This document shows, in pieces, positions 45,458 to 54,233 of a stretch of DNA of 64,000 nucleotides. The first letter of the stretch is position 1. Each line of letters begins with the position of its first letter. The notes under the pieces were generated by a model. The model was not told the DNA's origin and did not search any database. It saw nothing but the letters and a program-made list of their open reading frames with translations. The translations under genes and the position numbers were made by a program. Origin of the DNA: Candidatus Poribacteria bacterium (GTDB lineage: Bacteria > Poribacteria > WGA-4E > WGA-3G); NCBI GenBank assembly GCA_028818705.1, contig JAPPNJ010000051.1, positions 44,484 to 108,483 of the forward strand, written 5' to 3'.

Positions 45458-45904
45458 TCAGTCTAACCACGATCGCAGAGCTTCTTGTCTGATCTTTTCG
45501 GCTTCTGTCAAGACTGCGTCTAATCCGCCAAATGGGACTGAATACCAACGTAATAACTGGCTGAACTTTGCAACGATATCCTCAATAATGTCTGCAGGCA
45601 CTTGCGCTTGTAAAAACGATAAGTCCTCATGCAGGCTGTCTATATCAAAAATACTGACTTGTTCATTCATGCGTTCAAGACCGCCTAAGTCAACAGCATC
45701 GTGGATTAGGCTTGCTGTGGTCCATGCGAAACCAGTATAGATTTCGTGTTGCTCCGGGGTCATTATATCTTCGGTAGTGTCGTCAAAACGCGCTTCGTCT
45801 AAGACTTCCGAATCTATACCGATGGACGCTGTCCAAACGTACATCTGTTCGGTAATCTGTTCTTCAAGAGAAAACAAATCACGCGATAATTCTTCTCCCG
45901 TCAC
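45458..45904 (-). CDS. Acidic 148-residue protein of unknown function
   Basis: The frame is open from beyond 46057, but the GTG at 45904 has AAGGAG six bases upstream and is the likely start. The product (TGEELSRDLFSLEEQITEQM, then TPEQHEIYTGFAWTTASLIH and SWLD at the end) is acidic and helical, with no signal peptide or known motif. It lies upstream of the 595-residue gene on the same strand, separated by 298 bases. The N-terminal part of the longer frame resembles the remnant at 45235-45444 and is probably not translated with it. Confidence 0.6.
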   Translation of the reverse strand: MTGEELSRDLFSLEEQITEQMYVWTASIGIDSEVLDEARFDDTTEDIMTPEQHEIYTGFAWTTASLIHDAVDLGGLERMNEQVSIFDIDSLHEDLSFLQAQVPADIIEDIVAKFSQLLRWYSVPFGGLDAVLTEAEKIRQEALRSWLD

Positions 45905-46154
45905 GGTTTTCTCCTTGCATTGTGTACTGACACCATCCTCGCGAAATCCCTGATGTTTCTCAAGATGGATGTCAAATTTATTTTCAACATCATTAAGAAT
46001 ACCACAAAAAATGGCGGAAGCCAAATTATTTGGAATCTTCAACTTTGAAAACAACACACGAACATTTCAATAGAATTTGACAATTCGCCTATAATATGCT
46101 ATTCTACCAAATAGATTATCACTAAAATCATTATTTTTAAAAGAAACAGATTCC
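45905..46154. other. Divergent intergenic region, AT-rich
   Basis: This 250-base region separates the minus-strand gene at 45904 from selA on the plus strand. It includes the extension of the 45458 frame (to 46057) and an AT-rich segment. TTGACA (46077-46082) and TATAAT (46091-46096) lie close together with only eight bases between, too short for a normal sigma-70 promoter. No other feature stands out. Confidence 0.4.
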
Positions 46155-47576
46155 TTGGAAATTATTTTGACGACTGTTGACACGCAAATCCTCCTACGGC
46201 AATTGCCCGCCATTGAAAATCTCCTGAACACGCAGGAGATGCTTGATTTACAAGCCACCTACGCCCGTCCGCTCGTGACGGAGGCACTACGCGCTGTAGT
46301 TGCTGATGTCCGAAGCGACATCCTGAGCGGAGACCACACGCAACTACCAGAACACGCCGAATACGCTGAACGGACGCTCCAGAAAATTGTCGAAAAGATA
46401 GGAGCACGTATGCGTCCTGTCGTTAATGCAACAGGCACAGTTACACATACCAACTTAGGCAGGTCGTTGTTAAGTACTGCTGCCTGTGAAGCGATCCAGC
46501 AAGCCGCGCAAAACTACGTCAATCTTGAATACGACATCACGACAGGTAAAAGGGGACATCGGGATAGGATCACCGAACCGCTCCTGCAGCAGTTGACAAG
46601 CTGCGAGGCATCTACAGTCGTCAATAACAACGCCGCCGCCGTTCTAATCGCGCTTCAGACGATGGCCCGCGGCAAAGAGGTCATCGTTTCACGGGGAGAG
46701 TTGATCGAAATCGGTGGGGCATTCCGCATCCCGGATGTGATGGCGGCAAGCGGCGCAATTCTCCGCGAGGTCGGCACGACTAACCGTACACATCTCCGGG
46801 ACTACGCCGAGGCTATTAATGAAAACACAGGGCTGTTGCTCAAGGTGCATCCCAGCAACTACAAGATTCTTGGTTTCACTTCAACGCCTTCGATGGAGGA
46901 ATTGACGGAACTCGGCACACAGCGCGGCATCCCAACGATGGAAGATCTCGGAAGTGGTGCACTCATTGATATGACAGCATACGGGCTTCCACATGAACCG
47001 CTTGTCGGTGAGCGCATTGCCAGTGGTGTAGATATTGTCACTTTCAGCGGTGACAAACTGCTCGGTGGACCGCAGGCGGGGATCATCGTCGGTAAGGCGG
47101 AATGGATTGAAAAAATGCGTAAAAACCCCATGATGCGTGCACTCCGGGTCGATAAACTCATCATTGCCGGTTTGTCAGCTACACTGCAACGCTATCTTAT
47201 CGGTGGTCCTGTCGCCAAACAATTCCCGATGCTTAACCGCTACACGCGCGCAATAGAGACACTCCACACCTTCGCAGCTGAACTTAAAGCGCAACTACAA
47301 AACCTCTTCGGAGAAAAGGTTGACATTCAGGTATCAGAGACCTATGGGCAGATCGGAAGTGGTGCGCTCCCTGTTGAGACATTGCCGAGTGTTGCGCTTG
47401 TCCTTAAGACTTCAGATATTTCTGCCGAAGTGCTCGCCGCACATTTCCGAAGTGCCGCGATTCCTATCATCGGCAGGATCAAGAACGATCTCTTTTGGCT
47501 GGATTTGCGTACTGTCTATGAGAGAGAGCAGGCTTGGATAGTCGAGGCTGCTACAGAGGTCGCGAAAATGCTATGA
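46155..47576 (+). CDS. selA: L-seryl-tRNA(Sec) selenium transferase
   Basis: SelA uses PLP to convert Ser-tRNA(Sec) to selenocysteinyl-tRNA with selenophosphate. The 473-residue protein is full length, with the N-terminal domain (LLRQLPAIENLLNTQEMLDL), RPVVNATGTVTHTNLGRSLL, YVNLEYDITTGKRGHRD, and the PLP-Lys segment TFSGDKLLGGPQAGIIVG. The start is uncertain: TTG at 46155 or TTG at 46167, with a weak GGAA-type site. Neither selB, selD nor a tRNA(Sec) gene is in the window. The partial gene at 1-213 may belong to a selenoprotein family. Its stop overlaps the next ATG (ATGA). Confidence 0.9.
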   Translation: MEIILTTVDTQILLRQLPAIENLLNTQEMLDLQATYARPLVTEALRAVVADVRSDILSGDHTQLPEHAEYAERTLQKIVEKIGARMRPVVNATGTVTHTNLGRSLLSTAACEAIQQAAQNYVNLEYDITTGKRGHRDRITEPLLQQLTSCEASTVVNNNAAAVLIALQTMARGKEVIVSRGELIEIGGAFRIPDVMAASGAILREVGTTNRTHLRDYAEAINENTGLLLKVHPSNYKILGFTSTPSMEELTELGTQRGIPTMEDLGSGALIDMTAYGLPHEPLVGERIASGVDIVTFSGDKLLGGPQAGIIVGKAEWIEKMRKNPMMRALRVDKLIIAGLSATLQRYLIGGPVAKQFPMLNRYTRAIETLHTFAAELKAQLQNLFGEKVDIQVSETYGQIGSGALPVETLPSVALVLKTSDISAEVLAAHFRSAAIPIIGRIKNDLFWLDLRTVYEREQAWIVEAATEVAKML

Positions 47577-48403
47577 GGACAATATGGAAAACCAGCAAAT
47601 TGCGTTTCACAGCAGGCTTATTTCTGATTTACCTCTGTAGCATCGGTATCTGTGGATGCACGCTCGACCCTCAATCTACCGCTGAACCACCTACAGAAAT
47701 CATCTCCGAAGTTGATGATGCCCCCATGGTGCTAATCCCCGCCGGAACATTTGGGATGGGTTCCACTATCGGCGATAGCGACGAACAACCCGTGCATACT
47801 GTTACCCTCAACGCATTTTACATGGACATGTATGAGGTAACGAATGCGCGTTACCAGAAATTCATTGAAAGCACAGGTTACTCGCCACCACCGTTGTCAC
47901 ACAATCCACGGTTCAATGCCCCCGATACCCCGGTTGTTCGTGTGAACTGGCGTGACGCTGTCGCCTATGCAGCGTGGGCAAACAAAAGGTTACCTACTGA
48001 AGCGGAATGGGAATACGCTGCACGTGGTCGTCTGGTTGGTAAACGATACCCAAATGGTGATATAATAACTTATGTAGACGCGAATATGGCTGATACAGGT
48101 GGAACAGACAAATGGGAGTGGACAGCACCAGTCGGCAGCTTCCCACCTAACGGCTATAACCTCTACGATATGGCGGGTAATGTCTGGGAATGGTGCTTTG
48201 ACGAATACAACGGCGAATTCTATAGGCTTAGCGTGCAGAATAATCCACGTTTCGGTAGAGAACAGGCACCCGATAACGAGAACTTCCGTATCCTGCGAGG
48301 TGGCGGATGGGGGGGTAGTCCCGAAGATCTACGCGTCGCCGACCGCTGGTATCACCTTTCGTCTGGTAGCACAATCGGTTTTCGATGTGTGAAAGATTTT
48401 TAA
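47573..48403 (+). CDS. FGE/SUMF1-like domain lipoprotein
   Basis: The 276-residue protein has an N-terminal signal with Cys at 27 and 29 (SIGICGC), so it is probably lipidated. An FGE-sulfatase domain follows: PMVLIPAGTFGMGS, MDMYEVTNARYQKF, KRLPTEAEWEYAARG, GNVWEWCFDEYNG and GFRCV. The Cys pair of active formylglycine-generating enzymes is missing (RGGGWGGSPEDLRVADRW), so it is unlikely to activate sulfatases. Similar domains serve in substrate binding. Its ATG overlaps the selA stop by four bases, so the two are translationally coupled, which is unexpected functionally. Confidence 0.88.
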   Translation: MRTIWKTSKLRFTAGLFLIYLCSIGICGCTLDPQSTAEPPTEIISEVDDAPMVLIPAGTFGMGSTIGDSDEQPVHTVTLNAFYMDMYEVTNARYQKFIESTGYSPPPLSHNPRFNAPDTPVVRVNWRDAVAYAAWANKRLPTEAEWEYAARGRLVGKRYPNGDIITYVDANMADTGGTDKWEWTAPVGSFPPNGYNLYDMAGNVWEWCFDEYNGEFYRLSVQNNPRFGREQAPDNENFRILRGGGWGGSPEDLRVADRWYHLSSGSTIGFRCVKDF

Positions 48404-48511
48404 ATGAGATAGCATCAAAACCCATAGCCTGCAACAACGGCGCAGGCAGATTTAAGGAACACACGTTAAAGTGCTAATGCACGTCATTCCTCCGCAAGGA
48501 AAATTAAAAAA

Positions 48512-49585
48512 ATGTCAGTTGCAGTTGAATTAACCCATGTCACAAAAGCGTTCGGGACAACGCTCGCTGTCAACGATGTGAGCCTAAAGATTGAAAGAGG
48601 TGAGTTCTTCTTCCTCCTCGGGCCCTCGGGTTGCGGCAAATCGACCTTTCTCCGTATCGTTGCTGGCTTCTATAAACCCGATACCGGTGAGTTACGATTT
48701 GACGACACCGTCATGAACAGTGTGCCGCCGCATCAGCGCAATACAGGCATGGTGTTCCAGAACTACGCCTTGTGGCCCCACATGTCTGTTGCTGAGAATA
48801 TTGAATACGGATTAACGCTTCGCAAGCTTGAAAAGCCAGAACGACAGGAAAAAATTACGCGCGCGCTGCAAATGGTGCAGATGGAGGGCTATCACGATCG
48901 CGCCGTCAACACACTTTCTGGTGGACAACAACAGCGCATTGCACTCGCACGTGCCCTTGTTATTGAACCAAGCGTTCTGCTCCTTGACGAACCGATCAGT
49001 AATCTCGACGCAGCACTCCGGCAACAGATGCGCGACGAAATAAAACAGATTCACGACCGCACGAATATCACAACTTTCTACGTTACACACGATCAGGTTG
49101 ATGCGCTTTCCATGGCGCATCGGATGGCAATTATGCAGGACGGCGTTATCGTTCAGGTTGGCACACCGCGTGAGGTCTATCAGTTCCCAAAAAACGCCTT
49201 TGTGGCAAGTTTCATCGGTGAAACTAATTTTATCTCAGGTAGAGTCCAGCATACCTCAAACGGCACTGCTACAATCGAAACGCCCGTCGGAACTCTCCAC
49301 TCCAAAGCCGTATATCGCGAACTGACACAAGGAGCATCCGTACAGTGTTCAATTAGACCAGAGGCACTCATTGTCGAAAGTAATGGCAGTGGTGCTGCCG
49401 AAAATCGGATAAATGCTACCGTTACAGCCGTCAGCTATTTGGGAAGGGTAGAGGAATACCAATTGGTAGCTGCAGACATTCCACTCAAAGCCGTTCACTA
49501 CAATCCGGGCACCGAAGCAAAAAAGCCAGGAGACACTATCCAGCTCGGAATATCAGCGGATGCGGTTGTCCCACTACCCGAATAG
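48512..49585 (+). CDS. ABC transporter ATP-binding protein (MalK/PotA/UgpC type)
   Basis: The 357-residue ATPase has Walker A (GPSGCGKST), Q-loop (VFQNYALWPHMSV), signature (LSGGQQQRIALARAL), Walker B (VLLLDEPISNLD), switch His (YVTHDQ) and a C-terminal TOBE domain (about 280-355; ASVQCSIRPEAL). This architecture energises import of sugars, glycerol-3-phosphate, polyamines or iron. No permease or binding protein gene is adjacent; the solute-binding lipoprotein at 58900 is of another class. AAGGAAA lies upstream of the ATG. Confidence 0.93.
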   Translation: MSVAVELTHVTKAFGTTLAVNDVSLKIERGEFFFLLGPSGCGKSTFLRIVAGFYKPDTGELRFDDTVMNSVPPHQRNTGMVFQNYALWPHMSVAENIEYGLTLRKLEKPERQEKITRALQMVQMEGYHDRAVNTLSGGQQQRIALARALVIEPSVLLLDEPISNLDAALRQQMRDEIKQIHDRTNITTFYVTHDQVDALSMAHRMAIMQDGVIVQVGTPREVYQFPKNAFVASFIGETNFISGRVQHTSNGTATIETPVGTLHSKAVYRELTQGASVQCSIRPEALIVESNGSGAAENRINATVTAVSYLGRVEEYQLVAADIPLKAVHYNPGTEAKKPGDTIQLGISADAVVPLPE

Positions 49586-49587
49586 TT

Positions 49588-49663
49588 ATCAGTTATCGGT
49601 TATCAGTTAAGAGATTTTGGTTCAATATAACCTTCTTGTGCCTGACAACTGACAACCGAACGA
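49588..49663. repeat. Heptad-type imperfect inverted repeat
   Basis: TTATCAGTTATCGGTTATCA and, further on, CCTGACAACTGACAACCGAA form imperfect inverted arms, as at 24192-24321. The segment fills the gap between the ABC ATPase and the helicase gene and overlaps the region where a ribosome binding site would be expected. Confidence 0.45.
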
Positions 49664-49670
49664 AGTGAGC

Positions 49671-52600
49671 ATGCTGGTAACTGATGGCCATAAAAACATG
49701 CGATTAACACCGAGTCAACAAGAAGCCCTTAATATAGAAAGACACGTTTGCGTAACCGCCGGTGCTGGATCCGGAAAAACCACTGTACTGGTTGAACGTT
49801 ACCTCAAAATTTTGCGCGAGGGAAACGTTAAATCACCGCGAGAAATTGTCGCGATTACCTTTACAGAAAAAGCCGCCGCTGAAATGAAAGAGCGGATTAT
49901 CAAAGAACTATCTCCTCAAGAAACACATGAGGGCATACAACAGAACAATCCACGTCAACGTTTGCGAGAAGAGATGGGTTCGGCGCACATTTCAACTGTT
50001 CACGCTTTTTGCGCACGCGTCCTGAGAGAATTCCCGTTCCAAGCCGGCGTTCCAGCCAACTTCAACATCATACAGGGTATTGATCAAAAACTTCTGCTAC
50101 AGCAAACTATTAAAAACACCCTCAAAGAAATTGCGACGGATACTGCGGATAGACACCGTGCCGAACTTACCCGCTTACTGCAACGCTACGGTGGACAGCA
50201 GAAGTTGGTAGATTTCTTTTCCGCTATGGTTAATCAACGCGATATAATCGAATACCTAATACGCGAAATTTATGACGATCGAAATACATCTAACATACGT
50301 GAAGACTGGGAACAGAGTGCACAAATAGAACTCATGGCAACAATCGACCAACTCATGTCGGGGATTAACATTGTTGAATTCATCCGATGCCTAAATATTG
50401 TTTTGAAGGTTGCGAAAGGTAAAAAGGCAGAAGAAACCAAGAAGTTAACAGAACAATTAGAATCACTGTATGACCAGAACCCAGATTCACCTGAAATACA
50501 AAGCCTGCTTAAAGGAATTGCAGATTTGATTACAACGCAAGATGATAATATCAGGACAACAAGCTTTCTGCCGAAAAGCATTGACAGAACAGAAATTATG
50601 GATCAGATCAAATTTCTCGAACCAACTGCGAAAAAAATTAAAGACCTTCCAACTCTTGAAAAAGATAAAGCCGATAGTGAAGATGAAACAGATGACGATT
50701 TTTTAATCGGTACAACCCGTGACCTCCTCACACTATACGAACGAATCCTCACGGAATACCAAAATACCAAACTCTCGCAAGGCAAACTTGATTTCAGCGA
50801 TCTCCAAATTAAAACCCACGATCTCCTCAAAAGCAACGAAGAAATTCGACTGGAATTGGTATCTCGGCACAAGTATTACATGATAGACGAATATCAAGAC
50901 ACAAACGAATTACAGTACAATCTCGTAATGTGGCTCACAAACGAACTCAAAAACGCAAATCTCTTCATCGTTGGTGACCCCAAACAGAGCATTTACGCCT
51001 TTCGCGGGGCAGAGGTCGGTATCTTTGAAAAAACGAGCCAAAAAATCGTTGAAAACAGCGGACTTAATATTTCCCTTACAGAGAACTTCCGTTCCTTGTC
51101 CACGATTATTGCCTTCGTTAACTATTTTTTCGCCCGTTTGATGGGTGCTGGGAGTGAAAATAAATTTGAGGTGCCTTATGAATCCTTGACCAAAGCCCGT
51201 TCTACGCAGCCAGATGGCAGTGTTGAGTTCCTGTTTGGAACAAAGGATGAAGGAACCGCTGATGAATCCACGCTTATTGCACGCCATATCAAAAACATGA
51301 AGCGAAATGGAGAAGCAGTGTGGGCGCGCAAGAATGCGAAAGAAGCGGAACACCCTATAGCGTATGGCGACATAGCTATCCTCATTCAAAGCAGAACACA
51401 TCTCCCTAATATTGAACACGCACTTCTTGAAGCCGGTATTCCTTACCTCACCACAGGCGGTATCGGTTTTTATCAACGACAAGAAATTTACGATATTTGG
51501 AACTACCTCAACTTCCTTAACGATCCAATAGAAAACCATGCATCTCTCGTCGGGATTCTCCGGGGACCTGCTTTCGGTATATCTGATACGCAACTCTACG
51601 AGATTTCACTGCAAGCGGAGACTAATTTTTGGGAAAAAGTACAGGTGTACCAAGGCTGTACCGATAACCTCAACCGCGCCGTGGCTACTTTAAAAAAGCA
51701 CATCGAAATCGCGTATCGTATGTCTGTAAACCAACTTATCCTTACTATCGTTAATGAAACAGGGTTGATTGGTACACTGAAAGCGGGGAAACAAGGACAG
51801 CAACGGTGGGCGAACTACCAAAAACTGTTGGAATTCGCCAGAAATTTTGACGCTGATGAAGATAAACAGACCCTTACAGACTTCATCGAATTTCTTGATA
51901 TCTTGATTGACGAAGAACCTCGCGAAGGACAAGCACCAATGGAGCCAAGTGCCAATGCTGTCGAAATCATGACAATTCACGCCGCGAAAGGAAAGCAATT
52001 CCCTGTTGTCATACTCCCCTGTCTTGATCGTAGGGGACAAACTGACAGAGAGCCTTTCATTGATGACACACTCGGTATTGGCTTTAGCCCGATTAACCCG
52101 AAAAAAGATTATGCGAAAACTGCCCCAGCAATTGTTGAACGCATGAAAAAGCGGGCAAATGCGAAAGCGATCGCCGAAAAAAAACGGGTTCTATATGTTG
52201 GAACAACACGTGCCGAGGACCGGTTAATCTTATCAGGCTCCCTTCCAACTAACCGGAAACCTCAACAAATGCTTGAATGGCTCCATAAACACCTTCGCAT
52301 TGACAAGGAAGCGGATGAGCTGCGTCTCCCCGTTGCATTAGAGGTATTTATAAATAACCACACAACGCACCGAAACTATGAACTCCAAATCCCGATCTCT
52401 CGAACTCTGGCAGACACTACACCTACAGATGAAGATTCCGATGAAACGACACTTGTTGATTTCCCTGAACCTTTATCGCCGGTGCTGGAACCAACTGAGG
52501 TTCCTGCAGCTTTCTCTGTCGCTGAACTCGCAAACTATGCGCGATGTTCACTGCGGTATCAATTGGAAAATGTTTTACAGATTCCAATAAATGGACAACG

Positions 52601-53219
52601 AGCGGCAGGCTTGGATGAAGCTGAGGTGGATGCTGCGATCCGCTACGTGCTCTCACAAATCAGACAACGCTTAGATGTAGAAAATCTTGACACGCTGATT
52701 GACAGGGTATCCGAGAATTATCCTGAAATAACCAGCGAGTCTGAAACGGCGTTTCGGACGTATATTAACAATTTTCTCAATTCTGAACTCGGAGAAACCG
52801 CTTTTAACGCCTCCGAAACTTCTACCAATCAGCAGATTCACGCGAATATCAATGAGCATATCATTGATGCAAGGTTTGACAGACTCTTTAGAGATAAGAC
52901 AGGAGATTGGCAAGTAATCAATTACAAGGCCGGTGAAGGGCAGAGTATAGACACTTGCCGCCCGGAAATGGAACTTTACAGCCTACTCTTACATCGGCGT
53001 TATCCAAGCCAATCGACCTTGACCATTAATTTCTTTTTTGCTGAACACAATCGGTGTGAACGGATGCATTTCAATACATCACAGTTACAGGAAATCCAAG
53101 AACAATGGAAAAAAAGAATCTCGGCACTGCAGCAAGGAAATTATAAAAAAAACCTTGACCATTGCTGCTTTTGCCCCTATGCGGATCCGGATGGACAGTG
53201 TATAATCACTGAAGCATAA
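49671..53219 (+). CDS. UvrD/AddA-type helicase with C-terminal PD-(D/E)XK-like nuclease domain
   Basis: The 1182-residue protein has the UvrD-family motifs: Q-motif and Walker A (LTPSQQEALN, GAGSGKT 31-37), ITFTEKAAAEMKERI, STVHAFCARVLREFP, MIDEYQDTNELQY, VGDPKQSIYAFRGA, TIHAAKGKQFPVVILP and YVGTTRAEDRLIL. The C-terminal domain (about 940-1182) resembles the RecB/AddA nuclease, with ARCSLRYQLE, DARFDRLF and VINYKAGEG. The final cysteines CCFCPY and GQC may form an Fe-S staple with the Cys near 950. The usual D-x-K is N-Y-K here. It should process DNA ends; no AddB is adjacent. The start could instead be the ATG at 49698. Confidence 0.88.
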   Translation: MLVTDGHKNMRLTPSQQEALNIERHVCVTAGAGSGKTTVLVERYLKILREGNVKSPREIVAITFTEKAAAEMKERIIKELSPQETHEGIQQNNPRQRLREEMGSAHISTVHAFCARVLREFPFQAGVPANFNIIQGIDQKLLLQQTIKNTLKEIATDTADRHRAELTRLLQRYGGQQKLVDFFSAMVNQRDIIEYLIREIYDDRNTSNIREDWEQSAQIELMATIDQLMSGINIVEFIRCLNIVLKVAKGKKAEETKKLTEQLESLYDQNPDSPEIQSLLKGIADLITTQDDNIRTTSFLPKSIDRTEIMDQIKFLEPTAKKIKDLPTLEKDKADSEDETDDDFLIGTTRDLLTLYERILTEYQNTKLSQGKLDFSDLQIKTHDLLKSNEEIRLELVSRHKYYMIDEYQDTNELQYNLVMWLTNELKNANLFIVGDPKQSIYAFRGAEVGIFEKTSQKIVENSGLNISLTENFRSLSTIIAFVNYFFARLMGAGSENKFEVPYESLTKARSTQPDGSVEFLFGTKDEGTADESTLIARHIKNMKRNGEAVWARKNAKEAEHPIAYGDIAILIQSRTHLPNIEHALLEAGIPYLTTGGIGFYQRQEIYDIWNYLNFLNDPIENHASLVGILRGPAFGISDTQLYEISLQAETNFWEKVQVYQGCTDNLNRAVATLKKHIEIAYRMSVNQLILTIVNETGLIGTLKAGKQGQQRWANYQKLLEFARNFDADEDKQTLTDFIEFLDILIDEEPREGQAPMEPSANAVEIMTIHAAKGKQFPVVILPCLDRRGQTDREPFIDDTLGIGFSPINPKKDYAKTAPAIVERMKKRANAKAIAEKKRVLYVGTTRAEDRLILSGSLPTNRKPQQMLEWLHKHLRIDKEADELRLPVALEVFINNHTTHRNYELQIPISRTLADTTPTDEDSDETTLVDFPEPLSPVLEPTEVPAAFSVAELANYARCSLRYQLENVLQIPINGQRAAGLDEAEVDAAIRYVLSQIRQRLDVENLDTLIDRVSENYPEITSESETAFRTYINNFLNSELGETAFNASETSTNQQIHANINEHIIDARFDRLFRDKTGDWQVINYKAGEGQSIDTCRPEMELYSLLLHRRYPSQSTLTINFFFAEHNRCERMHFNTSQLQEIQEQWKKRISALQQGNYKKNLDHCCFCPYADPDGQCIITEA

Positions 53220-53229
53220 GGAGAAAAAA

Positions 53230-53949
53230 ATGAAAAACTTAACACCAGTAATTGCAATCATCATAATTGCCTGCTTTGCAATACAAGCGTGGCAACCCGT
53301 TCTTGCAGGGACGTGGCGCGACGATTTTGAAGACAAAGACACCCGTGAATGGAAAATATTTAATCTCGACCGGCAGGTCGAAAAGTGGTGGGTTAATGAT
53401 GGCGAAGCCGTCGGCGAAATCTTCCTGCCCGGTTTTATGAGCCTGTGGCTCACCGGTGAACTCACATGGAAAAACTATTCCCTCTCTTGCCGCGCAAAAT
53501 TAGTGGAGGACAAGAATGAACCCCCAAGCATCGGACTTACGCTCCATGACAGAGGTGAAGAGGATAGCCGCTACCTCTTTTTTATCGACTACGTTTTCGG
53601 CACCGTCCGAATTGTAAAGGCACTGCGAAACAATTGGTCTCCCGTCATCTATGAGTTTAATGCCGAAATTGATACGTGGTACGAACTAACTGCTACTATT
53701 CACGAAGACGGCACCCTTGAATTCCAAGTCGATGACGAAGTGTTTACGGTTGTTGATGATGATCCTTTGAAGGGTGGGCAAGCCGGGCTTGTTGTCGCAG
53801 ACGGGCAAGCACATTTTGATGATGTTGAAATCACAGGTTCGAATATCAAGAATGGCGGTCCCGGAAAACCACGCCCTGTCGAGCCACGGACCAAACTCAC
53901 AACTACTTGGGGAGCAATAAAAAAAGGCAACACAATCAGGCCAAGATAG
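53230..53949 (+). CDS. Secreted concanavalin A-like (3-keto-disaccharide hydrolase-like) protein
   Basis: The 239-residue protein has a signal peptide (about 1-26). A jelly-roll domain follows (GTWRDDFEDKDTREWKIF, NYSLSCRAKLVEDK, GLTLHDRG, TWYELTATIHEDGTLEFQVD, GGQAGLVVADGQAHFDDVEI). Such domains occur in DUF1080 glycoside-acting and carbohydrate-binding proteins; catalytic residues are not evident. A Pro/Lys-rich linker ends in TKLTTTWGAIKKGN, similar to the tail of the LamG protein at 22226. It starts 10 bases after the helicase gene and has GGAG upstream. Confidence 0.82.
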   Translation: MKNLTPVIAIIIIACFAIQAWQPVLAGTWRDDFEDKDTREWKIFNLDRQVEKWWVNDGEAVGEIFLPGFMSLWLTGELTWKNYSLSCRAKLVEDKNEPPSIGLTLHDRGEEDSRYLFFIDYVFGTVRIVKALRNNWSPVIYEFNAEIDTWYELTATIHEDGTLEFQVDDEVFTVVDDDPLKGGQAGLVVADGQAHFDDVEITGSNIKNGGPGKPRPVEPRTKLTTTWGAIKKGNTIRPR

Positions 53950-53973
53950 TTTAAAGTTCTTGGCCGACATCTT

Positions 53974-54073
53974 GTAGGAGGCGGGGAATGCCCGGGGAAG
54001 CCCATACGGGCTTCATACCGTTGATTAGGCATTCATACCCGGTGAAGGGCATAAGCACTTCATACCGTTGATT
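53974..54073 (+). repeat. Nested and tandem GGGGAATGCC-type hairpins
   Basis: The outer unit begins GTAGGAGGCGGGGAATGCC and its right arm AGGCATTCATACCC comes only after an inserted unit (53992-54026), which runs CGGGGAAGCCC, ATA, CGGGCTTCATACC, GTTGATT. A third unit (54041-54073) has the stem GAAGGGC/GCACTTC with mismatches and ends in ATACCGTTGATT. The rest of the 284-base gap 53950-54233 has no gene. Confidence 0.85.
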
Positions 54074-54233
54074 TTGATTCTGATTTTTTCCAAATCCCGA
54101 CTGCATCTATTTTGGAGGAAGGATTTCCAAGTCCCGACGAGTGAACTCGTATACTATAGTAAAGTTTACAATTATTGATACATCTATCTTTTAACCCATA
54201 AGTGTTCGTAGTAGTGCGATTCATTATAAAAGA

